Both the position numbers and the translations under genes were made by a program. Under the pieces are notes generated by a model, which worked only from the letters and a program-made list of their open reading frames with translations, did not search any database and had not been told where the DNA came from. DNA of 64,000 nt from Quercus robur (lineage: Eukaryota > Streptophyta > Magnoliopsida > Fagales > Fagaceae). The DNA is taken from contig NC_065541.1 in the NCBI RefSeq assembly GCF_932294415.1, positions 32,769,790 to 32,833,789 of the forward strand, in the 5' to 3' direction. Positions 11,272 to 23,690 of this stretch are shown piece after piece. Position 1 is the first letter of the stretch. Each line of letters starts with the position of its first letter.

Positions 11272-11671
11272 AATTTTTATTTAGGTAAAATTACAAATTA
11301 TATCTTTTTTTTTTTTTTTGATTTGTTTATAGAAGGGTTATATTATAAACAAATACATTAGATGGTGTAATTTGTAAGTGAACTTTTTATTAATTAATGA
11401 TATTAGGGAAAGAGAGAAAAAAAAAGATGGTGTTATTTACATATACAAAATAGGTGAATCCCACTTAAATTGGATTGATTGAAGTGAACCACATCCTAAT
11501 TATGCAAAACAAAAAAAGAGGCAATAATAATAGAGAGCTTGTATATTACCGTTGTTTAAACAACAGTTTTTAGTATTTAAACAACTTTACACGTATTTTT
11601 ATACATTTTTTCATTTATACATATTTCCAAAAAAAACAACATTACCAAAAAGGCTCTTAGTTTTAGATTAA

Positions 11672-11895
11672 GTATCTGTTTGGATCCACGTTTTGGGTTC
11701 ACGTTTGCGTTTTTTTTTTTTTTTTTTTTTTTTAGCGCGTATGAATAGTAACATCACATGGATTCACTGTACAGGAGACAAAGTGTATTGTTCACGCACT
11801 GTTCACAGGTCCCACGGTACCATTCACACATTTAAAAATTATTTTGTTACAATATTTTTAATTTTCAGTAAAATAAGTTGTATCCAAACAGACCC
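11672..11895. mobile_element. MITE family 2 (GTTTGGAT ends)
   Basis: The left end TATCTGTTTGGATCCA and right end TATCCAAACAGACCC are inverted copies. The interior includes a T-run (11710-11732) and the words 'tgaatagtaacat', 'ctgttcac' and 'tcagtaaaataag'. The same words occur in the two adjacent copies at 22568-23020. Between 11272 and 11671 I see only AT-rich DNA. Confidence 0.65.
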
Positions 11896-14800
11896 TGAAA
11901 AGCAAGTGGAGTGTTGATGGGCTCAATTGAAAGGGCAGGAATGGAATGAAGTCCGTGTTAGTGTTAGTGTTTGAACAGAGTCCAGACTCAGAAATATAGG
12001 AGCGGTCGCATCGCATGTGATTATCTTCATCCCACCAGGTGGACCACACTATTCGCCAGCTCACCACAACTTCAGATAATCATTCTCATTCTGTCACTCT
12101 GATGAGTGTGGGGCGGCCAAAGAGAGCGTCCACATGCTACCTAAACTTACCAAAACATCCTACCCACATTCTCTGATTGTCAACCAAAACGTGTCACACT
12201 CACTTTTAATCTCAATTTTGCCCTTCTTCCTTTTTGTTTCACCAAATTCTCCTAAATATGTATATATATACATAATGTGAAGAATGTATTTCTAGTGTTG
12301 CAATTAGTGTTTCTAACTGGAGGTACATTGATCTTGAAGTTATTTTTCATTAGAAATAATCTCTTCTTTCCTAACATTTTCTATCCATAATTAACATATT
12401 ATGAAATACTATAAGTTTAACAAATTAGGACATTCTATTACAAATTAATTAATAATTGATTTGCCAAGTTAAACAAATTGTGAACTTAGTTGGACTGTTT
12501 TATTTATGAGTAATTTTTTGTCATTTTAGACAAAAATATAAAAAATGACAACGTTAAAAGCATGCGCATTTTTTTTTTCAGATACATCGATAATTAAACA
12601 TGAGAGATTTAAATCCTAAATGTCTTATTAGCCTGTCCATATAAACCGTGACTCGAAGTAACCTCATTGATTGACACATACCAAAACATTATCTACCCCA
12701 CAACATTTGATTTTCTTCAACGCAGTTACCAGCCATGTCCAACCCCTTTTTCTTCATCTTTTTTCAAGTTCTCTCTTCTCTCCTCCTCACTCTCTCTATC
12801 TCACTCCCATATTAAACTAAAATAACTTGATTAAAAATCTCACCTGGCAACAATAATTCAATTTGAGATTTGATTGTTCTTGGTCTTCGTTAAAGGTTAC
12901 CATCCAAGTTATATATCGGCATGTTTTCTTTCCTTTTTCTTCTTCTTTTTAAATGAAAAATTGAAGGATTTTCGTGGTAATAGTGTTTAATTCTCTAAAA
13001 AAAAAAAAAAAAAAAAAAAAACATGGGAAATCTGAGCAATCAAGGGATTTGTGGAGGTTTTTTATGTTATTTTCTTTAAGCAATTCTAATTGTCAATCTG
13101 ATTGAGATCCAACCATTCACCAGAAAGGAAAACGTGGACGGCTTCAATCATTTCAGCGATCAATCACAGGTCTCAAGATCTGCTAGCTAACATGGTCGGG
13201 TCGAGTACGGGTTTACCCCAAAACTAAGTTTGACTGATTCGTGGACACCCTTAATGTCTCAATTTAAAAGACTAAAAAATACCAATCTGTTAAACTATAA
13301 GACTCTAGAAAAAAAAACATTTGCATTATTAGAATATGGTTGATATCAACAAAAAGTCAAATACTAAAGTTATCCTATGAAGTTATTAATCTAGATATTT
13401 GATATACAATTTGTAACAAATAAATAAAAGTATCATCACACACCATGTTGAAAATGTTGAATTAACACAAAATATATATTCAAATTTTTGAGTAAAAAGA
13501 CAAATATACAGCACACCTATGGACAGCATGATCGACAAGAAGGACCTGCGGCCCAAGCTTGTAAAAGAAAGACAAAAATTTTTACTGCATTGCAGCAATA
13601 ATATTAAAAGATAACACCAAAGGAATAAGCCAATAAAGACATACCACAACGTTAACATAATAATGTAAAATTCTTTTAACTCTTTCAATGGATTATTAAA
13701 AACATACATATAAAATAAAGCTCTTCCTTTTTTCTTTTCTTATTTTGCAAAAATATTAAACTGTTTCCATGGATCCATTGTATGAAAAAGGCCTCCAGGA
13801 TCAAAGTTCTCAAGGTACGGCAGGATCAAATAGACCGATCATGTTACTATGTTAATAGATTAATAATATTATCTATATATATATATATATATAAATGTTA
13901 CTATGTTAATAAAGCGGCTAAGTAGTTGAAAAAAAGGTTATACAAGAAGATCAAGGCATACAAAGTGCCGACCTAGTGCTATTGAAAAACTTTGATGATG
14001 ATGCCACAAAAAAAGCAACAACAGCTTCAGCATTGAAGTATCAGATTATATTCATTGCTCAACCGACCCCAAGGTAGATGGATAAGACTTAATTGAGGGT
14101 AGATAATTTGATTAATCTCCCAAATTCCCAATAATTATACTTTTACAAACTTCCTCTCTATTATTGAATTTTAAGTAAAATAAAGATGTGATAGTTTCGA
14201 ATAATAAAGGTTGGGATGTAGTTTGCATACAAACCCTGTGAAAAATCTATATAACCTTCCAAAATAACTTATCATAGAAACTCAAAGAATCTGCGCAAAA
14301 GAGATGAGGAAAAAAAAACCAATCTCATTCCCCCATTACAAACCCATCAAAAGTTATTCAAATGATTTCAAAACTAGAAGGGATATCCGTTTAGACACAT
14401 TTGGAAATTTTTGTTTTTTTAGAAACAAGACATATTTGGATGTTTCATAAAGCTGAATTAGCCCATTATTAATATTTCTTAAAATTAGATATGTAGAAAG
14501 GAATTAATCCATCATATATTTTCCCATAATAACCACATTTCCATTTATGGTGAGCCAAGAATTTTATATGCTTGTAGCTCAATTAGTTAATACTTTCTAA
14601 TCTTTTCAAAATGAGTTATTCAAAATTCAAATTATCCTCTCTCTTAATTATAAAATTATATAATAATAAAAAATCCATTTATGGTGAACAATTTGTGTAT
14701 GACCAATTTATTTACTTAGAGATTAAACAAATAAAAGGAAGGATTTTAATAAATTAATTGACAGTAAATAAGCTGACCAAACACAAATTTAACCATTGTT

Positions 14801-15654
14801 TCAAGAAATTTGAAACAAAAACGCTAGAGGGAAAACAAACAACACTTTACACCACCCTAAAATTTTGTTATCAAGCCGAAAAGAGAGTTCCAAAAAGAAA
14901 AGGGTCACCTATTAAAAAAATAAATCAAAAATTGAAAGTCAACCATAAAGGGCAAATATGGACATCCACAAAAATAACCAAAGCCCATGTAAAAGGGTAG
15001 TATAGTGATTTTAAAAGTGCAAGATTTTTTTACCATCAATCATGCAATGATGGAAGATTAAAAACCTACCCAAAGTCCCAAACCAATCTTATCATCTCTC
15101 TCCAAATCATTTCTACCAAAAAAAAAAAAAAAAAATCTCTTTCCAAAACATCATCACCATCATCTTAAATCCACTTTAGTCCACTATAACGTTCCAAAAT
15201 ATTACTTAGGCAAAAAAAATTTTAAAAAAATAATAATAATAGAAACACAAATTTTACAAGCAGCCACATAAGGTAAATTGCTTTAACAATTCTGCACCAT
15301 TTATTTCTTTTACCACAACCACCCAAGAAAAACCCACATCAGACAAGACAACCTATTTTCCCGTTAATTCTATCTACCCATAGTTTTAGGATTTCTAGAT
15401 TCTTGCAACCCTCTTTCTTTTTATTTCTAATCTGCCCAAAAATAATTTAATTTTGTGTTCCTCAAACAAAACCCATTTCAGGTATCCACTTTTCCCTCTC
15501 TCAGTTTTTGTAGGATCTGTTACTGGGTTTTGGTTCTGTTTTTCTGTTTTCTGTTTTGTCCCTCACTTTCCCTTTTATTGGTCTCTGCTGCTGTTGTTGA
15601 ATACCTACCATCTGCTATTCTAAAGCACACACTTGAAAAAGATAAAGAATACTA

Positions 15655-15694
<40 letters not shown>

Positions 15695-15900
15695 CTTTGG
15701 TTGTTTGATTCAATATAGTGGAAATATTCAAGCTTTTTTATTTTTATTTTTGCAGTGGCACAAAAGGGCCTTTCGTGGCTTTGACAAATGTGAGGCATTG
15801 GTGACAATTCTTGTGCCTGACTCTTTATTCTACATTAAAATCTGAAACACCCATTTTGAAGAAAATCCGAAACACCCATTTGAAGAAAATCCAAAAAAAT
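11896..15900. other. 4 kb of AT-rich intergenic DNA
   Basis: No gene is recognised. The minus-strand frame at 13386-13709 is hydrophobic and AT-driven, without a motif. The plus-strand frame at 14758-15000 is lysine-rich and has no domain. A short minus-strand frame at about 13758-13840 reads as plausible protein (see findings). A poly(A) stretch at 12996-13020 and TA runs at 13875-13893 and 15653-15676 are simple repeats. Confidence 0.5.
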
Positions 15901-16112
15901 TCCATCTTTCTCCCTAATCAAATTTCAACCTCTCGGCAGGCTCCAAAATAGACCGTTTCATTGTTTCAATCTTGTGGGGTTCTCTCATTTGACAAGGTCC
16001 TCTTGTTTCTTTAATCAAAGACACCATCTTTTTTTTTTCTTTCTTCTCTTTTAATCTCTGTATCTATATCTCTTATAGTTTCTGTCTTGATCTACCCCTA
16101 CAACCCCAAGAA

Positions 16113-19100
16113 ATGTATGGAACACAAAGTAAGAGAGACCTTGCCTTAGAATTTCAATCCCAAATACCAATCTTGAGGCCTAGCATCCATGCTAGGAGGG
16201 CAAACCTAACTGTGAAGTTTCAAGACCTTTATGGTTTCACAGTGGAAGGGAATGTGGATGATGTGAATGTGTTGAATGAGGTGAGGGAGAAGGTGAGGCA
16301 GCAGGGCAGGGTTTGGTGGGCATTGGAGGCCAGCAAAGGAGCTAATTGGTATTTGCAGCCTTCTATCTCTGAAGGCCAATCCCTTAAGGCCTCCCTTAAG
16401 TTATCAGCTATGGCAAATGCCATTACTTTGAAAAGGCTCATTAGGAAGGGAATTCCACCAGTTCTACGCCCCAAGATCTGGTTTTCTTTATCTGGGGCTG
16501 CCAAGAAGAAGTCCACTGCGCCAGACAGCTATTACAATGACCTCACCAAGGCGGTCGAGGGGAAGGTCACTCCTGCCACTAGGCAGATTGATCATGTGAG
16601 TACATTGCAATCATGGTTGTAGAAATCGTAGAATTGGTTTTTTTTTTGATTGATGGTTGTAGCATTTGTGGGATTGGTTCATGGACTTTCTGATTAGATT
16701 AATGGTATATCATCTTCTGGGGTTAGGTGTCTTTTGATAGATAAGTACTTTTGCAACATCTATTTTTGTACTGTTGACTTATATCCTAAATGCTCATTTA
16801 GATTTGAAGCTGATTTGGAGATCTTAGAGAATAACTGGGGAAATCTTATTTTGCAGCACTTTGTTGAAACAAATGATCCATTGTTTTATGCTTTAATGTT
16901 AGGAATTGCGTCTCTTATGATGTAATATTGTTTTATCATTTCATCATGTATGAATTCTCAGAGCCACCCCATAACGATGCTATAATAGCTGCATTCTAGT
17001 ATTCTTAGATAGTTTTATAGCACCTTCGATGTCATTATTCAAGCCAAGATTGTCACAAATATTGTTCTGGAACTAAAAAGGATGACAACAATGCCCATTT
17101 ATTTTCCCTGTCCAAATATGCAGCTTAAAGTTTGGTATTTGGTGGTAAGAGGTTTGCCAGATTTATGCAGTTTTTATTTTTTATTTTTAAAAGTAATCAA
17201 GATTAAGTAGCCTTATCTCTAGAAAACACATCAATTTTTCCTAAGATGAAGCTTTTGGATGAGGATTTTTGAAAACCAGTTTCTAAATAGATGCGACATT
17301 TTTTAAAATCATTTTTATTGTTATTCTTGGGGTGATAACCTTGCTGCTGTTACATTCCATGGACCATAAATGTATTGTAGTTTCTTTCTTGACGATTTAG
17401 AAGCTGATGTTTGTAAATGCTATGCATTTGTATGACCATTGGTCAATTAAGGTAATTAGTTTTGAGCTTTGACCTGGCATTCTTGTTTATTTATTGCCAC
17501 AAATCTCAACTCATTGAATTTTGGAGATAGGGAGTAAGATCAAGACTTTAATCTTTTAATGCAGTGTCTTGATCTTAATTTGATGTTGATCATTTAATAA
17601 TGCTGTGATGTTTGAGTAGCATGACTGAGGGAGTGAGATTGTGGAGTAAATTTCTATACATCTAGCGTTTTAGCCCCCACTTTAATTTTTTGAAGGTTGT
17701 ATTATATATTTTCAAGGTTGACATATTTCAGTTTCTTTCAGAACAAATATAAGGCCTACTTTTCAAGAGACATTAACAAAATTATATACATGCAGGACCT
17801 ACCGCGAACCTTCCCTGGTCACTCATGGCTAGACACTCCAGAGGGTCATGCTACTCTCCGACGTGTTCTTGTTGGTTATTCTTTCCGTGATTCTGATGTT
17901 GGCTACTGTCAGGTGAGTCTGCTTTCTCCTAGACCTGTGCAGAAATATCTTTATGCCAGAATTGAATTTATTTAAGTTTAATGTAGTTTTGGGAGAGGTA
18001 ATTGGTAGGCAGCCTTAACCCCAAAATTTTGTATTGTTTTTCTTTTTCTTTTGGAGAAGATGATTCTCAGACTCAAATGCGTAACCTGACACTTTTGTTA
18101 CTCAAGAATAACAATCACAAAATAACTCAGGGAACTGGCTGTACTTTGATCTAATTTCTTTGGGTAGAATTCATTATTTATTGTATATCTTATTCTAGAT
18201 AATGGATCTGGAGCACCAAAACTGGCTTCTTTTAAGTTTCTACTAGTAATTATTGAACTTCGTTGCAAGACAAATTTAAGCTGTTCTGGATAATTGCTGA
18301 AATTCAATAGCTAATTTGGAATACTACTACTTTTTATCTAATATCTTGAGTTATTCCTGGTGCAGGGCTTAAATTATGTCGCAGCATTATTGTTGCTTGT
18401 GATGAAAACAGAGGAAGATGCATTTTGGATGCTAGCTGTCCTCTTGGAAAATGTATTAGTTAGTGACTGCTACACAACTAACTTATCGGGATGCCATGTT
18501 GAACAAAGAGTGTTCAAAGATCTTCTTGCTAAAAATTGCCCAAGGTACTTTGCTTTCTGATGATTTTGCAGATGCGTCCTTTCTTTTTGGTCAGTACTTT
18601 TTAAAATTGGAAAAAGAAAAATGCAGGATAGCCACTCATTTGGAAGCTTTGGAATTTGATGTCTCCCTTGTTGCCACTGAGTGGTTCCTATGCCTCTTTT
18701 CTAAGAGCTTGCCTTCAGAGGTTAGAACAATGTTATCTCTCTCTCTCTCTCTCCCTAATATATGCTATAGTTCAAAAGCAGTTGAATAATTTAAGATTGT
18801 TTTATAACTGACAATTGTTCCCTTTGGCTCTTTTTCCAGACAACTCTGCGGGTGTGGGATGTTCTTTTCTATGAGGGGGCAAAGGTTCTGTTTCATGTGG
18901 CTTTAGCATTCTTTAAGGTGAAAACATTTTATCCTTTAGGCTCTTTGCATTTTATGTGTTGCCTACTTGATATTTATCAGATACTTGATTGTTGATTGTT
19001 AGAGCTATAATTCAAACATCAGACATTACTATGGGAGTAGGTTGTTGAAGTTGTGATTTGCAAATGCAGATGAAAGAAGAGGAGTTGATTCACTCCCATC

Positions 19101-20149
19101 ATGTTGGTGATGTAATTAACATTTTGCAGAAAACCACTCATCACCTCTTTGATCCTGATGAATTACTAACGGTGAAACAATTCTCTCTCCCTCAGTCATA
19201 ATATTTTTCTAAGTTCCTGCTGCTTATTTTTCCCATTCATAGGTTTCAATCAATAATCTGGAATAACTTAAATAGCCTCTTTTTTTTGGTTTTTTTTTTG
19301 GGGGGGAGGGGGGGGGGGGGGGGGGTTGGTTTGGGAACGAATTACCCTTTATTTGGAGTAGTGCAAATAGAATAAAAGGAAAAAAAAAATGCTCTTTTCA
19401 TCCCCAAGATATGGTTTTATATTTCATCCTTAAAATTCAAAAGTTATATTGTTGTCCCCAATAATTAAAATATTCCTCATTTCGTCCTTCAGTCCATTTT
19501 TATTGAGTCTTTTGTCGGCATGTCTAACGAAATGCATATTTTAGGGATGAAAGTATAGTTTTTTTTTTTTTTTTTTTTTTTTCTCCTCTCTTTGTCCTTG
19601 AAATATCATCCAGGTTCTATTTTTGTCCTCTCTGTCAAACATCAACAAAAAAACTTAATAAATGGACGAAAGGTTCAAATGTAGAACATATTAAATTTTC
19701 AGGGATGGGAATAGAACTTTTAAAATTTTAAGTAAGAAAATAGAATCAAGGCTACATTTTATGGACACAAATAATATTTTAACCTAGAATGAACATTGAT
19801 AATGAAAGATTTGATTCGGCTTTGAAATATTTTTTCATTTGGTGTGCACACACATTAGCTTTGCACGTGGACTTCAACTTTTTCCCATTATCTTGGCTAA
19901 GTTGATATATGGAATCAATCTCCTACTTCCCTGAGTATATCAGCTTATTACATTGAAGATTTTCTCAATCACCAAGTTAATGTTAATAAAGCTTTTAATA
20001 ACTTGACCTTGCAGGTGGCATTTGATAAGATTGGTTCTATGACAACCAACACTATATCTAAGCAACGGAAAAAGCAAGAACCAGCAGTCATGGCAGAGCT
20101 TGATCAAAGACTAAGACGGCTAAATTCCCTTAAATTGGATGATAAATAA
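16113..20149 (+). CDS. TBC-domain Rab GTPase-activating protein
   Basis: Exons 16113-16595, 17796-17912, 18366-18544, 18627-18720, 18840-18917, 19070-19171 and 20015-20149 join in phase with GT-AG borders to a 395-aa protein. It should stimulate GTP hydrolysis on Rab GTPases in vesicle traffic. The N-terminus (MYGTQSKRDLALEFQSQIP) and order match the plant group of Arabidopsis At3g02460/At5g15930 (PAM1). The TBC domain runs from about residue 115: RKGIPPVLRPKIWFSLSGA, then IDHDLPRTFPG with the catalytic Arg165 finger, then GYCQGLNYV with the catalytic Gln200. Both dual-finger residues are present, so the enzyme looks active. Intron 2 falls exactly after Gln200. The start is the first in-frame ATG of exon 1. 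Which Rab it acts on cannot be told. Introns hold a SINE remnant (intron 2) and AT-rich repeats (intron 6). Confidence 0.93.
17975..18105 (-). mobile_element. Degenerate Au-type SINE remnant in intron 2
   Basis: On the minus strand this piece keeps the order seen in the better copy at 48665-48812: a diverged B-box area, then GGGGTTAAGGCTGCCTACC, then ACCTCTCCCAAAAC. Strongly diverged; the limits are approximate. Confidence 0.45.
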
Positions 20150-21662
20150 CTTTTGTTGTTGTTGTTCTATGTGTAATATGTCAAGTCATCCTAGTGGGGG
20201 CCGGGGGCTCTGTTGCCCCCCTCGAGAAGAATATCAATTCATGCCTTTCTTTCCCAAGCGAAGAGAGTGCCTGTTGTTTTTTGAATGTTGTAGTTAACAA
20301 ATGTAAATTTTGAATTGTTACATTATATACGATTAAGTATATCAAAATTCAGTCCTTGTAATTGTTAAATGAAAATTTAATTTAATTTCCTCTGAAAAGT
20401 TGTTTGATGACTCCTTCACCCTCCTGAGCCAATTCCATTGCACCATTTCCATCCTGTGGCATAGTTCTTGAATTTGTTATCTCAATTCCTTTCAATGCTT
20501 GATCAACTCTAATGTGTAATGTAATGTAACTTGAACTTCCTGTTGTTTTGGCAGGCTTCTGATTTTCCTATTATAGGAATGGTCTGATGTTTGGATTTAA
20601 GATTTCCCCCCTTCTGTCAACCAAAACAAGAACCGGAACTCAATTATAATAAACTTTAATACCTCTCAATGTTCATGTATGTGTTTAGCTGCTGGTCAGT
20701 GCAAATCTTTTTACATGGATCATCTTTATGAACATTGATAGAACTAATTAGTAATTAGCCAGTAAATTGGGAGTACCTGAGAATTACTTGAATGAATTGA
20801 GTTGTGACGTTCTAGATTTGATCCTGAGACTTGGATTGAGTGTGATACTATGCAACATTGCTTCATTTGTAATAGGGGATTATAAGTTTGATTTTGGTGG
20901 GATAATCCATTACTGAACAGATTAAATCAAGAACATTGTTTACTAATTAATTACCCAAATGGAAAAACCAATAAACTGCACAAAGCCAATGAACTAACCA
21001 CAGTTGCTGCGACAGGCAATAGCCAAGCAATTGGGAAACCCATAAGGCCATAACCAACATTGAACAAATCAACCTTGGAAAAAGGGGTCTATTAAAATTT
21101 GGAGAAAGTTATTTTCACTCTCAGATTTATCCACTTCCATCCAAGATCAGCATGTCTCCATTTCCCTTCCCCTTTGGTCTGTTTCTGAATGTTAATATAA
21201 TTCAAAAATATAAAAATAAGAAAACAAAATGATGTAGAGGGATAAGAATTAAATTAGCTAAGCTGACGTAAGTGTTAGCCACATCTACATCTATGTCTAC
21301 ACTTCAAAAGGGATTACTCATCAATTTGCAATTGGAACTTCTCACAATCACTTATAAACTTAAGATCTACCTAGTAAACACTTTATGTGGGATATAGCAC
21401 ATGTCCACGCTGCATAATCTCAAACAATCTAATTTGGGGTATCACAAAGCATTATGTCACGGCCTAACCTGTCATTGGCATTATATTGTATTGTCCGCTT
21501 TGGTCACATAAACCGGTTTTAAAACACATCATACCAATTAAGGTTAACACAAACTCAAACATCAATGGACCCCCCCCCAAAACTAAGATCTATGCTGAAA
21601 ATGGAGTGGAAAAGGACTGTAGTCATGGAAAATAGAGCCCCAAAAATGGTCACTGCGGCTGA

Positions 21663-21665
<3 letters not shown>
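20150..21665. other. 3' flank of the TBC gene and intergenic DNA
   Basis: The first few hundred bases are presumably the 3' UTR. AATAAA-like signals are scattered and I could not fix the polyadenylation site. Nothing else is recognisable up to the TA microsatellite at 21666-21695. Confidence 0.5.
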
Positions 21666-21695
<30 letters not shown>

Positions 21696-21697
<2 letters not shown>

Positions 21698-21877
21698 GTC
21701 ATGCTAACGAGTGCCCTTAGAGCATTAATTAACAATCTATTTTAGAAAAGTTTTGACACCACTTTTATGGGAAATGAAAAATGCTGTCAAAACATTAATT
21801 GCTTTTTTTTTTTTCTCATAAAAATTTTCTTTAAATGGATTATTAACCAATGCTTTAAAGGTATTCGTTAGCATTTC
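21696..21877. mobile_element. MITE family 1, copy B
   Basis: Starts GGGTCATGCTAACGAGTGCC and ends at GGTATTCGTTAGCATTTC, with the internal words of copy A ('acaatctattttagaaaag', 'gctgtcaaaacattaattgc'). It begins directly at the end of a (TA)n run. Copy C follows 13 bp later. Confidence 0.8.
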
Positions 21878-21890
21878 TTTATATATATAA

Positions 21891-22075
21891 GGGAAATGCT
21901 AACGAGTGCCCTTAGGGTATTGATTAAGAATCCAGTTAAAGAAAGTTTTTATAGCAAAAGAAAAAAAATTAATTAATATTTTGACAACTTTTTCAATTTC
22001 CCATAAAAGTGATGTCAAAACTTTCCTAAAATGGATTGTTAACAAGTGCCCTAAGGGCACTCGTTAGCATGACCC
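21891..22075. mobile_element. MITE family 1, copy C (inverted to copy B)
   Basis: Starts GGGAAATGCTAACGAGTGCC and ends GCACTCGTTAGCATGACCC. Its internal order is the reverse complement of copy B, so B and C together form a 380-bp palindrome-like pair with outer ends GGGTCATGC / GCATGACCC, flanked on both sides by TA-rich sequence. Confidence 0.8.
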
Positions 22076-22567
22076 TATATATAAATATGTGTGTGTGTGT
22101 TTGGAGTGCATTATATTATTGATATTAATGTGCTTTAACTCCATTTTGTCGAAATATGTGTTAAATGCTCATGTTTATATATTTTTGTAATGATGAAATG
22201 CATGTTGAAAGTCTGTAGTTCTGCATGAAAGTTTTTGGCAAGATACAATAGCATGAAATTGAAAATTAAGTTTATATATTAAGTACATAGAAATGTTGTT
22301 TTTAGTGAGATTATGGTTGAGTAGAGACTGTTAAAAATGATATCGCACTACTTGTTTCATGAGAGATAATTATGAGTCGTAATAAATTTTTGATCTCGTG
22401 ATTTGTAAGAAATTATGTGTGTGGTAAGGTTAACAACTACTATCGTAGTGATAATAAGTTTGAATAACCTAGAAAGATTTGAAATAGCAGAGATTGTTTT
22501 GCAACCAAATTAAAGTGCTGCATAGACTTCTCGCTAAGCACTTATGAAAACTTATACAATGTCTTGT

Positions 22568-23020
22568 TACGAGCTTTTGAATACCGCTTATTTCTGAAAA
22601 TTAAAAACCAAAAAAACTTTAACAAAATAATTTTTAAATGTATGAATAGTGCCATGGGACCTAGTTTTAAAGTTATATTTATTGAATTCCGTACTTGCGG
22701 GTCTCGCGAACAGTGCATGGGACCCACAAAAATGAAACACAAACGTGCAACGCCAGGGGAAAAACACTATCCAAATACTAAATGAGCATTTGGATTTAGA
22801 TTATAAGTGCTGCATTTGCGGCTTGCTTCTTTTTTTTTCTTTTTTTTTTTCTTTTTTTTAAGGACCAACGCCTCTTGCACGATTCATGGGACATAAACAG
22901 TGCAAACAAGCAAATGAACAATAATTTTTTGCGTGAACAGTAACCGAAATTTTTTTTTATTGTTTTTAGTTTTCAGTTTTCAAATTTCAGCAAAATAAGC
23001 AGTATCTAAACACACCATAA
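22568..23020. mobile_element. Two adjacent, inverted MITE family 2 copies
   Basis: 22568-22778 is a minus-orientation copy (it starts TGAATACCGCTTATTTCTGA and carries 'agtgcatgggaccc'). 22788-23020 is a plus-orientation copy (ATTTGGATTTAGATTATAAG ... CAGCAAAATAAGCAGTATCT). Both share words with 11672-11895. The ORFs at 22542-22785 are accidental readings of these repeats. Confidence 0.55.
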
Positions 23021-23152
23021 ATGTAAGTATGTCTTAAACCATCGCAACTTGAAAACCTTAAGAAATGGAAAGGAAAATTCTGTGTATTTTGGTTGTACAC
23101 ACTATGTTTTCTTTAAGATAATAAGAAATTGACCGAAATGTGTATAATCTAT

Positions 23153-23470
23153 ATATCTATATATATAATAATATATGAAACTGAGAGAAACTCAAATTAG
23201 AATTCTAATTTTGCGTCATATGTGCTAAATTATTTATTCTTAAAGAGTTTTATTTCTTAATTTTAGAATCAAATGTGAGACTGCATCATAAATATTCATT
23301 CAAATGAGTTATTAAGTACAAAAACCAAAGAGTTTAGAATAAATGAATTGTAAAAATAAAATAAAAAAAGATGCTTCACAATAATTTTTTTTTAAATGGA
23401 CAATTTATATTTTATACCTAATAATATTCTTACAGAATTTTTTAAAGAGTTAACAAAATATAAAAATGAC
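23153..23470. repeat. Dispersed AT-rich repeat, copy 1
   Basis: Nearly collinear with 50371-50735: 'aaactcaaatta', 'taaattatttatt', 'aaagagttttatttcttaat', 'tagaatcaaatgtg', 'tattaagtacaaaaac', 'cacaataatt', 'ttatacctaataatat' and 'acaaaatataaaaat' occur in the same order in both. The start (TCTATATATATAATAATA) recalls Helitron 5' ends, but no 3' hairpin-CTRR end was confirmed. Confidence 0.65.
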
Positions 23471-23690
23471 TATCAATAGTATTTAAATTATATATAGGAA
23501 TTTTATTATGCATCTTTTTGTATATCTTTTAGTATATCTATGTATATGCATAGAGTTACAAGTTAATACATTATAATTTTGCCTTACGAAGTTTATGGGC
23601 AGTAAGTTACACGTTTTTGCAACACTAATTGAAATTATGCTTTTTGTCCCGATTGAAATAAAATAAAATAAAATAAAGTAATTATATTTA

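Noticed and set aside
13386..13709. 107-aa hydrophobic minus-strand ORF
   Set aside because: Composition follows local AT richness, no motif, no neighbouring exon in phase.
14758..15000. 80-aa Lys/Thr-rich plus-strand ORF
   Set aside because: A-rich low-complexity translation without a recognisable domain or promoter.
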